From Aquimarina atlantica (GTDB lineage Bacteria; Bacteroidota; Bacteroidia; Flavobacteriales; Flavobacteriaceae), in NCBI RefSeq assembly GCF_000626715.1, contig NZ_AQRA01000006.1, forward strand, positions 372,001 to 436,000: DNA of 64,000 nucleotides, written 5' to 3'. A model generated the notes under the pieces. That model saw only the letters and a list, made by a program, of their open reading frames with translations. It did not search any database and was not told the DNA's origin. The translations under genes and the position numbers were made by a program. Positions 9,583 to 18,322 of the stretch are shown here, one piece after another; positions within the stretch are counted from its first letter, which is position 1; every line of letters begins with the position of its first letter.

Positions 9583-9675
9583 TATATCAGATTATTAAAT
9601 AGTATTTTTTATAAAGGGGCGATATTATGTATAAAAGTCGTCTCTTTTACTTGGGGAAAATTTAAATTAAATAGA

Positions 9676-10344
9676 ATGAAAAAATTGTTTTTAGCGCTTT
9701 TATTGTTGCAAAGCTCTCTAGTAGTAGCACAAGCTAAAAATGGTTCTGTTGCAGGAGCCGAAGAAACATCAGATATGAGTGCTTATGGGACTCGAGTAGT
9801 TGTTAAGAAACCTCCAAAATACAGCGTTCAGGGGCATCAGTATTATGAAGATGAAAATAAACTTGCTTCAGTATATGTAAACGGAAAAAAAATGCGGAGA
9901 GCCTATGTTAGATATAATACTTTAAATGATGAAATTGAGGTTACAGAAGTATTCAATATTCTGAAAAAAGAGAATATTCGGGTTGTTTTAGATGAAGGGT
10001 ATGTATACAAGATGTTAGAGTATGAAGGAACAAAGCAGTTCTTTGTCTTTTTAAAAGAAGGAAAGAATTCTTTGGTGATGAAGGTAGAAAAGAAGATAAA
10101 ACAAGGTCAAAATGCAATTGATGCTTATGAAAAGACAACGAATGACAAGTATATAGAAAAACGTAATTATTTTATATTGAAAGCCGGAGGTGAATTACTC
10201 AAAATCAGATTAAAACAGAAAGATATATTGAAAGTTTTTGAAGATAAAAAGAGTGAAATCGAAAAATACGTTTCTTCAAAAAGACTTAATTATAAAAAAG
10301 AAAATGATCTAATGAGGATTGTGGGGTATTATAATACCTTATAG
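9676..10344 (+). CDS. Secreted protein of unknown family, tandem paralogue 3
   Basis: This 222-residue protein has a signal peptide (FLALLLLQSSLVVAQ). It shares the family blocks VQGHQYYEDENKLASVYVN, YVRYNTLNDEIEV, QFFVFLKEG and the ending YVSSKRLNYKKEN, VGYYNTL. It lacks the duplicated 29-nt leader found before copies 1 and 2 and lies 93 nt after copy 2, so it may be read through from it. Its 3' end lies 5 nt from the converging DUF3810 gene. Confidence 0.8.
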   Translation: MKKLFLALLLLQSSLVVAQAKNGSVAGAEETSDMSAYGTRVVVKKPPKYSVQGHQYYEDENKLASVYVNGKKMRRAYVRYNTLNDEIEVTEVFNILKKENIRVVLDEGYVYKMLEYEGTKQFFVFLKEGKNSLVMKVEKKIKQGQNAIDAYEKTTNDKYIEKRNYFILKAGGELLKIRLKQKDILKVFEDKKSEIEKYVSSKRLNYKKENDLMRIVGYYNTL

Positions 10345-10349
10345 TTGCT

Positions 10350-11414
10350 CTATAATCTGGTTTTATAATAATTGACTAATAAAGCTACGACATAACTATA
10401 GGTTTCCATACCATCAGGTTGGTTATTAGCTTTTAGATAACTATCATAAGTACTTTTAAAAATGGGTTCGAGGGGATTTTCATAAGATTCCCAGAACTCA
10501 TTTACTTCAATATAATTTCTTCTAATACCAGGTCTTAGTTTTTCGATAAGACAGATTGCTTTTTCTTCATTACGAAGATAGAGATCATTTAAGCAAAATT
10601 TTAAGGCAAAGGTAGCTCCGCTATAATTAAAATATATGTCATCATAATTCATTGTAGTTAATGCCGCAATAAAATTGGCTTCATTCTCTTTAGCAAATCC
10701 CAATTGATGCGCTTCTTCATGACAACTAGTAGTAGGAGCTTTGTAATTAAGTATTAGTCCATTTACCTGTGCTTCATTGGTAATAGGGTTTAAATACCCA
10801 CTAAAACCCATATAAGTAAGAGGAAGACTTAATATAGATGTTTTAATACTTTTAGGGTGATATTGTAATACAGGGAATATTTGATGTAACTGATCGTAAG
10901 CAGGAACTGTTTTTTGAAATATTTCTTCTTTAGAATAAGGAATATGTATTGGTAGTGAATCATTAGATTCTAGTTGAAGATGTAAAGAATTGGCCCGAAG
11001 TATAAATTTCTCTGAAACAGTAATCAGTTCTTCTTCAGTATATACGTCATCTATATGTAATATCTCATGCAAGGGTAATCTATAATAATTCATTCCCCAA
11101 AGAATATGAAAACAAGCATATACAACAGATAAAGTAGCACCGATATCCAATACCACTTCTTTCCAAAACAATCGTTTTTTAAATACTTTTTTAAATAAAA
11201 AACGTATTAGCATAATAATCAAAACACAATATAAAATGTCTCCAAAAGAAAATGGAAGCCATCCAAATACGTATCGCAAAGCCTTAGAGATATAAACAAA
11301 CAAGCCATTACTATAAAATCGCTCTATAACTTCGGGGAACAAAGACAGAATTTGAATCAGAATGATTTGAACAGGAAGTAATAGGGTGAGATAAAGTTTT
11401 GTCTTAGATTGCAT
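10350..11414 (-). CDS. DUF3810 family membrane protein with HExxH-type motif
   Basis: This 354-residue protein has three hydrophobic segments in the first 120 residues (about 7-27, 40-75, 90-112) and a long soluble part. SCHEEAHQLGF at about residues 231-239 gives HEEAH, the zinc-metalloprotease HExxH pattern, followed by ENEANFIAAL with possible third-ligand glutamates. This combination defines the Bacteroidota DUF3810 family, which is predicted to be an envelope metallopeptidase; the substrate is unknown. Confidence 0.85.
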   Translation of the reverse strand: MQSKTKLYLTLLLPVQIILIQILSLFPEVIERFYSNGLFVYISKALRYVFGWLPFSFGDILYCVLIIMLIRFLFKKVFKKRLFWKEVVLDIGATLSVVYACFHILWGMNYYRLPLHEILHIDDVYTEEELITVSEKFILRANSLHLQLESNDSLPIHIPYSKEEIFQKTVPAYDQLHQIFPVLQYHPKSIKTSILSLPLTYMGFSGYLNPITNEAQVNGLILNYKAPTTSCHEEAHQLGFAKENEANFIAALTTMNYDDIYFNYSGATFALKFCLNDLYLRNEEKAICLIEKLRPGIRRNYIEVNEFWESYENPLEPIFKSTYDSYLKANNQPDGMETYSYVVALLVNYYKTRL

Positions 11415-11593
11415 GGGATAAAGATATTTACAATTCTCAATTTAGAATGAAGAATTAAGAGTTTTTTAGTATCTATTCGTTTGACCCCAGAAACTTTGAG
11501 ACTTTGATAGCACTATGCTTTGATACTTGATTTAAAATTTAGAATTTTGTTGCATATCTATAATATAAAGCGGTCAATATTTAAACATCAATT

Positions 11594-13054
11594 ATGAATT
11601 CAGAAATAAGAAGCCTTGAGCCTAAAGTGATATGGAATAAATTTGCAGATCTTAATGCAGTTCCCAGACCTTCAAAAAAAGAAGAACGTGTTATTGCATT
11701 TATGAAAAATTTTGGAGAATCATTAGGGTTAACTACCGAGGTCGATAAGGTTGGTAATGTTCTAATAAAAAAACCAGCTACTCCGGGAATGGAAGATCGA
11801 AAAGTGGTGGTGATGCAATCTCACCTGGATATGGTACATCAAAAAAATGCAGATACCGATTTTGATTTTGATACCCAAGGTATAGAAATGTATATTGATG
11901 AAGATTGGGTTAGAGCCAAAGGAACAACACTTGGTGCTGATAACGGACTGGGAGTAGCTACAATTATGGCAGTTTTAGAATCTACAGATATTGCGCACCC
12001 TGCTATCGAGGCATTATTTACCATAGATGAAGAAACTGGGATGACTGGTGCTATGGGATTAGAAGGAGGATGGTTACAAGGAGATATATTACTAAATCTG
12101 GATACAGAAGAAGATGATGAAATAGGAGTTGGTTGTGCTGGCGGAATTGATGTTACAGCAAAAAGAAGTTACAAAGAAGAACCGGTTACAGAAGGTAAAG
12201 TAGGATATACAATTGCTATTACTGGGCTTAGTGGAGGACATTCTGGAATGGATATTCATAAAGGATTAGGAAATGCTAATAAAATAATGAATAGACTATT
12301 ATTTGATGGTTTTGAGAATTTTGGTTTACAGATTAGTGAAATAAAAGGAGGGAGCTTGCGTAATGCAATTCCGAGAGAGAGCTTTGCAATAGTTGTAGTA
12401 GATGCAGTACAGGCAAAAGCTTTTGAATTCGAAATAGGAGAGTTGTCAAAGATAATCCAAAATGAACTTTCTATCGCTGACCCAGATCTTACTATAGAAA
12501 TTAATACAACAGATTTACCAAAGCAAGTAATGGAGTTAGGTGTTCAGGAAGGAGTAATAAAAGCATTATATGCTGCACATAATGGAGTGTACGCTATGAG
12601 TGCCTCAATCCCTGATTTGGTAGAAACTTCTAATAATATTGCTAAAATAACAATAGGACAAGGAGATATTACTATCGAATGTTTAACCCGAAGTAGTGTA
12701 GAATCTTCTAAACTAGATCTTGCAAACAAGTTAAGGGCTACTTTTGAGTTAATAGGATGTGAAGTAATCACTAGCGGAGATTATCCTGGTTGGGCTCCTA
12801 ATATGAATTCTCCAATTTTAAAAGTAATGGACGAATTGTATCAAAATCTTAATGGTGAAAAAGCACATGTAGCTGCCTGTCATGCAGGATTAGAATGTGG
12901 TATTCTGGGGCAAAATTATCCAGATATGGATATGATATCATTTGGTCCAACAATCTTAGGAGCACACTCACCAGACGAAAGAACAAGTATCTCGTCGGTA
13001 CAAAAATATTGGAAATTCGTAAAAGAAATCTTAAAAGAAACTCCGAAAAAATAG
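11594..13054 (+). CDS. pepD: Aminoacyl-histidine dipeptidase (peptidase M20C)
   Basis: This 486-residue cytosolic enzyme cleaves Xaa-His and other dipeptides and has the normal family length. The dizinc-site motifs are in order: SHLDMVH (His77, Asp79), GADNG (Asp116), DEET (Glu146-Glu147) and a late HSPDERTS near 457. A dimerisation lid domain with GLSGGHSGMDIHKG (about 214-227) lies between the two halves of the catalytic domain. The ATG at 11594 gives the usual N-terminus. It is a single-gene unit followed by a clear terminator. Confidence 0.95.
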   Translation: MNSEIRSLEPKVIWNKFADLNAVPRPSKKEERVIAFMKNFGESLGLTTEVDKVGNVLIKKPATPGMEDRKVVVMQSHLDMVHQKNADTDFDFDTQGIEMYIDEDWVRAKGTTLGADNGLGVATIMAVLESTDIAHPAIEALFTIDEETGMTGAMGLEGGWLQGDILLNLDTEEDDEIGVGCAGGIDVTAKRSYKEEPVTEGKVGYTIAITGLSGGHSGMDIHKGLGNANKIMNRLLFDGFENFGLQISEIKGGSLRNAIPRESFAIVVVDAVQAKAFEFEIGELSKIIQNELSIADPDLTIEINTTDLPKQVMELGVQEGVIKALYAAHNGVYAMSASIPDLVETSNNIAKITIGQGDITIECLTRSSVESSKLDLANKLRATFELIGCEVITSGDYPGWAPNMNSPILKVMDELYQNLNGEKAHVAACHAGLECGILGQNYPDMDMISFGPTILGAHSPDERTSISSVQKYWKFVKEILKETPKK

Positions 13055-13088
13055 TAATCTTAACTATTTAATTTGGAGAACAATATAT

Positions 13089-13146
13089 AGATCTATCTTG
13101 CTTCTAAGACATAACGTCTGATATAAGTAAGATAGATCTTTTTGGT
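13089..13146 (+). terminator. Intrinsic terminator after pepD
   Basis: A 15-bp stem (13089-13103 with 13125-13139, one G-U pair) encloses a 21-nt loop that has its own small AGAC/GTCT hairpin. A T-rich run follows directly on the plus strand. Confidence 0.75.
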
Positions 13147-13318
13147 TTACAGAAGTATGTAATAAGATCATTCTATATTACCTTAATTCATTGCTTTAGA
13201 ATTTCCTTATCATATTCACCCGAATTAGTTATTTTTAAACTGCGGTAGAAAAATGATTCTTATCTCTTTTAGATTATATAATTAGCACAAAATGGTTATA
13301 CATTACCCTAAACTAATA

Positions 13319-14029
13319 ATGGTAAAAAATATAATAATAGCTCTAATCATCATAAGCATATCTGGGTGTAATAGTTCGCAGACTAATAAAAAAACATCTG
13401 TGACTTTTGTAGATACGACAAAAACAGTAGCCTCAGATAGCTTATATTCTAATAAGCAAGAAGATGCTATAAACGATAAGCAACGTGAAATTAATGAACA
13501 AGAAATTGAAATTAGTATCAAAAATGAATCTGATTATTCAGAAAAATTTATTGAAGGACTTAAAAAATTAAGAGAAGAGAAGATCACACTTTCTGATAGT
13601 CTGCTAATTTTAAATGATAAAGACACTATTCATTTTCCAGGAACCCCAAAAATAGGTCGTAGAATAACGTTAACTGGTAAAAAAGATAACCTTGCTATTG
13701 CGGTTACAATTAAACGACTTAATTATACTACAATCGATTATAAAATAGAAATGATAGAATTTGGTAAATCAAGCCATATCCAAAATGGAAAAGCAGATAT
13801 AGCTTCGAGTTTCTATTTTGGTGACGAATCTGATGAAAGTGATAAAACCGGAGTTAGTTATTTTGTAACCGAATTTTCTGACCTAAGAGAAAATGATTGT
13901 TACACGTATATTAGAGTTGGTTATGAAGAAGAAACTAGCCCTTACTTACTTGGAAAAATAATAAAGAATTGTAATGGTAAACTATTGGATATAGACCTTG
14001 ACAATTTCTCGACGTTAATAGAAAAATAA
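13319..14029 (+). CDS. Hypothetical lipoprotein
   Basis: I place the start at the ATG at 13319 (236 residues) because MVKNIIIALIIISISGC is a complete lipoprotein signal with lipobox ISGC; an upstream ATG at 13292 would add nine residues in front. A charged, probably coiled-coil stretch (about 45-85, KQREINEQEIEISIKNE) precedes a C-terminal beta-rich region of about 120 residues. I do not recognise a family. Confidence 0.7.
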   Translation: MVKNIIIALIIISISGCNSSQTNKKTSVTFVDTTKTVASDSLYSNKQEDAINDKQREINEQEIEISIKNESDYSEKFIEGLKKLREEKITLSDSLLILNDKDTIHFPGTPKIGRRITLTGKKDNLAIAVTIKRLNYTTIDYKIEMIEFGKSSHIQNGKADIASSFYFGDESDESDKTGVSYFVTEFSDLRENDCYTYIRVGYEEETSPYLLGKIIKNCNGKLLDIDLDNFSTLIEK

Positions 14030-14062
14030 AACATTATAAAATGGTCTAATTTTTATCTAAAA

Positions 14063-14401
14063 ATGAATCCAGAAAAAATAGTACAAGAACAATTAGAAGC
14101 TTATAATAATAGAAATTTATCTGATTTTTTGTCTTTTTATGTTGAAGATGTAAAGATTTATAATTTCCCTGATTCAGAACCATTTATTAATGATAGTTCA
14201 AAACTAAAAGAAGTATATCAAGATGTTTTTGAGAATTCACCTAAACTAAAAGCAACTATTACAAACAGAATAGTATTTGATAATAAAGTAATTGATAGAG
14301 AGCAGGTAACGGGTAGAAAAGGAATTGATTTTATTGAAGTTGTAGTGATTTATGAAATTGAAAACAATCTAATATCAAAAGTTCATTTTATTAGAAAATG
14401 A
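14063..14401 (+). CDS. NTF2-like/SnoaL-like small protein
   Basis: This 112-residue protein is the size of a single NTF2-like cone. It opens with a helical stretch (VQEQLEAYNNRNLSDFLSFY) followed by VEDVKIYNFPD, the usual SnoaL/steroid-isomerase start, and ends in the curved sheet phrase VVVIYEIENNLISKVHFI. Family members bind or isomerise small hydrophobic molecules, but no substrate can be read here. It is followed closely by the SRPBCC gene on the same strand. Confidence 0.75.
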   Translation: MNPEKIVQEQLEAYNNRNLSDFLSFYVEDVKIYNFPDSEPFINDSSKLKEVYQDVFENSPKLKATITNRIVFDNKVIDREQVTGRKGIDFIEVVVIYEIENNLISKVHFIRK

Positions 14402-14466
14402 AGCAAAAAATGAAACTTCCTCGATAGAGAAGAAAATAAAAAACACAATCAAAATATGTTAGTCAT

Positions 14467-14907
14467 ATGAAAAATACAGATGCACCAATTGTAGTAGAAG
14501 AAATTTATATGACGACTCTAGAAAATGTTTGGAAAGCCATAACAGAATTAGACCAAATGAAAAAATGGTTTTTTGAACAAATTAAATCATTCGAAGCTAA
14601 AGAAGGATTTGAAACACAATTTGTTGTCGAGATCGAAAATCGAAAATTCACCCATCTATGGAAAATAGAAGAAGTTATACCAAATCAAAAAATAAAATAT
14701 AACTGGAGATATAAAGAATATGAAGGAGATTCATTTGTAACATTCGAATTGTTTGAAAACGAGAGTAATGTTAAACTAAGATTAATCACCGAAATAATAC
14801 ACAGTTTTCAATCAAATGTTCCAGAATTTACAAGAGAGAGTTGTGTAGGAGGTTGGGAGTACTTTGTCAAAAGTAGTTTAAAAGAATACTTGATGCCCGA
14901 AAAATAG
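14467..14907 (+). CDS. SRPBCC (AHSA1-type START-like) domain protein
   Basis: This 146-residue protein shows the AHSA1 signature: VVEEIYMTTLENVWKAIT at the start, MKKWFFEQ, KYNWRYKEYEGDSFVTFELF in the sheet, and a final helix GGWEYFVKSSLKEYL. SRPBCC proteins form a hydrophobic pocket, and roles range from Hsp90 co-chaperone to lipid or hormone binding; the role here is unknown. It is part of a run of short plus-strand genes. Confidence 0.82.
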   Translation: MKNTDAPIVVEEIYMTTLENVWKAITELDQMKKWFFEQIKSFEAKEGFETQFVVEIENRKFTHLWKIEEVIPNQKIKYNWRYKEYEGDSFVTFELFENESNVKLRLITEIIHSFQSNVPEFTRESCVGGWEYFVKSSLKEYLMPEK

Positions 14908-14981
14908 GTGTATAACGAAACTCTACTCCCAGAGATGGTTAAATCATTACTTAGATTTATCAATATCTTAAAGAATCATGG

Positions 14982-15497
14982 ATGGATAGCAAAGAAATTA
15001 AAATAAGGCAACTTGTAGCATCAGATAAATCACAATTGGCAAAACTTGCCAACAATCATAATATATCAAATAACTTAAGAGACTATTTCCCTAATCCTTA
15101 TAATGAAGAGGATGCCAAGTCCTTTATTAAAATGACAATACAACAAGATCCTATAGTGAGTTTTGGGATAGAGTTTAAAGGTGAACTTTGCGGAGTTATA
15201 TCACTGATGCTTCAAGATGATATGTATAGAAAATCAGCAGAAATCGGGTATTGGCTAGGAGAACCCTATTGGGGTAAAGGGATTACTACAAAGGCCGTAG
15301 ACCAGATAACCAAATATGGATTTGAAAAATTGAATTTGATCAGAATATATGCAGGAGTTATTGAATACAATACGGCTTCGATGAGTGTACTCGAAAAAAG
15401 TGGGTTTAAAAAAGAAGGAATATTCCGAAAAGCGATTGTTAAGAATGATAAAATTTGGGACGAACATAGATATTATATCTTAAATAAAAAGGTATAA
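14982..15497 (+). CDS. GNAT-family N-acetyltransferase (RimJ/RimL type)
   Basis: This 171-residue single GNAT domain carries acetyl-CoA-binding phrases of the RimJ/RimL (acetyltransf_3) group: IGYWLGEPYWGKGITTKAVDQI near 85-106, LNLIRIYAGVIEYNTASMSVLEKSGFKKEG near 116-145, and YYILNK at the end. The acceptor could be a protein N-terminus, an amine or a drug, and the sequence does not say which. Confidence 0.88.
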   Translation: MDSKEIKIRQLVASDKSQLAKLANNHNISNNLRDYFPNPYNEEDAKSFIKMTIQQDPIVSFGIEFKGELCGVISLMLQDDMYRKSAEIGYWLGEPYWGKGITTKAVDQITKYGFEKLNLIRIYAGVIEYNTASMSVLEKSGFKKEGIFRKAIVKNDKIWDEHRYYILNKKV

Positions 15498-15552
15498 TGA
15501 GCATTGTTCTCATACTCAATAGATAATAAAGTATGATTTTAGATTTTGAAAA

Positions 15553-16119
15553 ATGAAAATAACAGAGATAGAGCTCAATAAAGAATACTTGATTGCTAAA
15601 CAAAGCAAGGACATAAGTTATTCTGATGTTTTTCAATTAAGAACAACATCCTTAAAAGAAGTGCCTAAACCAAAAGATTGTATGGTAGCATTTTTTAAAG
15701 CCTTCTCACCGTTTTTTATAAAATTATTACTCTCAAGAGAGAAAATAGCCAAAAAAATGGGACTAAAAACGGCGACTAAACTCACTCAAAAAGAAAGAGA
15801 AGCACATTTGAACGAATTTGAAGGTAATATTGGAGATAGTATTGCATTATTTGATGTGTTAGACAAGAGTGATATAGAATTGTTAACAGGGCAGAGAGAT
15901 AAACATCTAGACTTTAAATTGTCTTTTATTAGTTATGAAGAAGGAGACGACAAGATAATGGAACTAGCTACCACAGTAAAAATTCATAATACTTTAGGAA
16001 AAATATATTTCTTTTTGGTGAAACCGTTTCATCGATATTTTATGAAAAAGATATTTATAAAAATGGAAAAAGAAGTAACGCTTATAGAAAAAAGAAGACA
16101 CGATAATACAGCAAACTGA
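15553..16119 (+). CDS. DUF2867 family protein
   Basis: This 188-residue cytosolic protein is shaped like the DUF2867 family (SRPBCC-like fold): an N-terminal phrase with SKDISYSDVFQLR, a middle GDSIALFDVLDKSDIELLTGQRDKHLDFKLSF and a C-terminal TTVKIHNTLGKIYFFLVKPFHRYFMKK. No catalytic motif is visible. The assignment is from memory of the family pattern. Confidence 0.65.
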   Translation: MKITEIELNKEYLIAKQSKDISYSDVFQLRTTSLKEVPKPKDCMVAFFKAFSPFFIKLLLSREKIAKKMGLKTATKLTQKEREAHLNEFEGNIGDSIALFDVLDKSDIELLTGQRDKHLDFKLSFISYEEGDDKIMELATTVKIHNTLGKIYFFLVKPFHRYFMKKIFIKMEKEVTLIEKRRHDNTAN

Positions 16120-16293
16120 TCTTCTTTCACTTTAAAAATTTTATCATAATCAAGGTATTAAACTAAAAATACGTCAATTTTAAGAATCACAATTCTAAAA
16201 ATGTAATCGTCTGTAAATCTTCACTATATCTAGCCTAAGCGTTATGTTAGTTTTAATTGGTTAACTGGCAAGTAATCAATAAAATAAAAAATA

Positions 16294-16325
16294 TTTGGTT
16301 TATTGATAGCTCTTAAATATATTTG
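16294..16325 (+). promoter_or_regulatory. Housekeeping promoter of the ABC/GntR operon
   Basis: TTTG at 16294-16297, a 20-nt spacer and TATATTTG at 16318-16325 match the Bacteroidota -33/-7 promoter (TTTG, 19-20, TAnnTTTG). Transcription would start near 16332, inside the operator described next. Confidence 0.8.
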
Positions 16326-16326
16326 C

Positions 16327-16350
16327 AGTGTACTAGATAACTAATACACT
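16327..16350 (+). promoter_or_regulatory. GntR/YtrA-type operator
   Basis: A 24-nt near-palindrome with outer arms AGTGTA-N12-TACACT lies between the -7 element and the ATG at 16355. From memory, Bacillus subtilis YtrA binds AGTGTA-N13-TACACT. The GntR/YtrA-type regulator encoded at 17942-18322 in this same operon is the obvious ligand, so autorepression is likely. Confidence 0.78.
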
Positions 16351-16354
16351 AGCC

Positions 16355-17203
16355 ATGATCCAAATTAAAGACTTACGGTTCTATTACCCAAAAAGCAAAA
16401 TAATCCTGGACAATATTACTTTAGATTTTGTTCCTGGAAATATTTATGGACTTTTTGGTAAGAATGGTGAAGGAAAGAGTACATTAATGAAGATAATGAC
16501 TGGATTGCTATTTCCAAAAGCAGGTTATTATCGGGTTTTGGGTAAAGATATTTCGGGAAGAAATGTAAAATGTCTTCAGGAGATTTTTATGGTACCAGAA
16601 GATTTTGAGCTACCAGGGCTTAAAATTTCTACTTATGAACAAGTAAATTCTCCTTTTTATCCGGGGTTTTCTAGAGATCAGTTTTATAAACTAATAGAAG
16701 AGTTTAAACTTTCTGCCGATGAAAATATATCAACCCTTTCTTTTGGTAATAAAAAGAAAGTACTTATCGCATTTGGAATAGCAACAAATACAAAACTCTT
16801 GCTTATGGATGAACCTACAAATGGGTTAGACATTCCATCAAAAAGTCAATTTAGAAAAATCATGGCTCTGGCGGTTGATGAAGGAAAATGCATTATTATT
16901 TCTACTCACCAGGTTAGAGATTTACATAGTTTGATAAATCATATCGTAATTCTGGATCAGTCCAAAGTAGTATTTGATCAACCCCTTTCTAATATTTCTG
17001 AACATTTATGGTTTGGAAAACCTATGCGGGATGAAAGAGAGTCTATTATTTATTCTGAAACGTCTTTTGGAGGAAAGGCCATGCTTTTTAGGCAGGATAG
17101 AGATGAGACCGAAGTAGATCTCGAATTATTATTTAATGCCGTTTTAAGTGAATCTAATAAAATTAATAATGCCTTAAATACATTTCATGATGAAGCAATT
17201 TAA
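16355..17203 (+). CDS. ABC transporter ATP-binding protein
   Basis: This 282-residue nucleotide-binding subunit has Walker A GLFGKNGEGKSTLMK (about 34-48), signature LSFGNKKK (a variant of LSGGQ, as is common in YtrB-like exporters), Walker B LLLMDEPTNGLD and switch His in STHQ. The extra C-terminal 70 residues lack a recognised domain. It is the first gene of an operon with the permease, whose start overlaps its last 17 nt, and with a YtrA-type GntR regulator. Such units export or sense cell-envelope-active compounds; the substrate is unknown. Confidence 0.93.
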   Translation: MIQIKDLRFYYPKSKIILDNITLDFVPGNIYGLFGKNGEGKSTLMKIMTGLLFPKAGYYRVLGKDISGRNVKCLQEIFMVPEDFELPGLKISTYEQVNSPFYPGFSRDQFYKLIEEFKLSADENISTLSFGNKKKVLIAFGIATNTKLLLMDEPTNGLDIPSKSQFRKIMALAVDEGKCIIISTHQVRDLHSLINHIVILDQSKVVFDQPLSNISEHLWFGKPMRDERESIIYSETSFGGKAMLFRQDRDETEVDLELLFNAVLSESNKINNALNTFHDEAI

Positions 17204-17939
17204 CATTAGTAGAATAGGCAATTTTATATATAGAGATATTATACTTCTTAAAGGAGCGATAATTACTACTTTATCGGTTGTAAGTGCTATTTTTTTTATT
17301 GTCTTTTTGTTTAGTTTACGAGGAGATCATCAGATTACGAGTGGTGAGTTTATGAGTGTGTTCGGTAAATTTTACGTAGCATTGGGAGTATTGTTTATTT
17401 TTTCGGTTTTTAAAGAAGCGCATAATCAAAAATCAAATCATTTCTATTTTTCATTACCTGTTTCGTCTTATGAAAGAATAGCTGCAGCGTGGCTTAGCAC
17501 TTTTGTGGTATATACTCTTGTGTTTTCAATTCTTGGTTTTTTGATAGGGCAAATAGCAATCATATTGGGTAGTATATTTTCTAAAACGAATTTTCACCTG
17601 TTACCGATATTTTCAGAAAGCTACTGGCACACGGTCAAAGTGTATTTTGTTATACAACCCGTATTTCTCTATGGTGCAATTGCATTTAATAAAAATAGAG
17701 TTGGTAAAACATTACTTGTCGTCGTATTATTTGTTATTGGGCTGATAGTGCTAAATATGATGCTTTTTGGGATCCTCAATTACAATTATGATGTGTTTTC
17801 TGGAGAAGGACTAGCATCAGAAGCATTTGATAAAACCGGACAAGATTTCTCTGCAATAGGAAAAGGATTTTTTATGGGCATTTTTGCCCCATTAATGCTA
17901 TTGGCAAGTTATTTTAAGATAGTTGAAAAGGAAGTTTAA
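17187..17939 (+). CDS. ABC transporter permease
   Basis: This 250-residue protein has about six hydrophobic segments (near 23-45, 58-74, 100-130, 152-168, 178-200 and 226-242). No named permease domain is evident, but its place between the ATP-binding gene (17-nt overlap) and the regulator makes it the membrane partner. Tandem ATG codons at 17187 and 17190 are both possible starts. Confidence 0.85.
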   Translation: MMKQFNISRIGNFIYRDIILLKGAIITTLSVVSAIFFIVFLFSLRGDHQITSGEFMSVFGKFYVALGVLFIFSVFKEAHNQKSNHFYFSLPVSSYERIAAAWLSTFVVYTLVFSILGFLIGQIAIILGSIFSKTNFHLLPIFSESYWHTVKVYFVIQPVFLYGAIAFNKNRVGKTLLVVVLFVIGLIVLNMMLFGILNYNYDVFSGEGLASEAFDKTGQDFSAIGKGFFMGIFAPLMLLASYFKIVEKEV

Positions 17940-17941
17940 GA

Positions 17942-18322
17942 ATGGATTTTGATAACAGCAAACCTATTTATTTACAAATTGTAGATGTTTTCTACGAAAA
18001 TATACTTGTAAAAAAATGGCAGGAGAACGAAAGAATACCTTCTGTAAGAGAGATTGCTGTTATGGTAGAGGTGAATCCTAACACTGCAATACGAGCTTTT
18101 ACCTATTTGCAGGAGCAAGAAGTAATCTATAACAAAAGAGGAATAGGGTATTTTGTTTCAGAAAACGGATATAATAAGGTTCTTGATATTAAAAGAAAAG
18201 AATTTATGGAAGATCTCCTTCCTGATATATTTAAAAAAATGAGATTACTTGATATAAATTTTGAAGAAGTAAAAGATTCATTTAATCAATATTTAAATAA
18301 TATAGATCATGAAAACAAGTAA
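17942..18322 (+). CDS. GntR-family transcriptional regulator, YtrA subfamily
   Basis: This 126-residue protein has a winged helix (about 8-76) with IYLQIVDVFYENI, RIPSVREIAVMVEVNPNTAIRAFTYLQEQEV and KRGIGYFV, the GntR/YtrA pattern. A short C-terminal helical tail (about 80-125) replaces the large ligand domain of other GntR proteins. It follows the permease by 2 nt and its last 14 nt overlap the next gene. The operator upstream of the operon fits this subfamily. Confidence 0.93.
   Translation: MDFDNSKPIYLQIVDVFYENILVKKWQENERIPSVREIAVMVEVNPNTAIRAFTYLQEQEVIYNKRGIGYFVSENGYNKVLDIKRKEFMEDLLPDIFKKMRLLDINFEEVKDSFNQYLNNIDHENK

Noticed and set aside
9613..9647. Possible terminator after tandem paralogue 2
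   Set aside because: The 10-bp stem needs two G-U pairs and a 15-nt loop and lacks a following T run, so it was not listed as a terminator.
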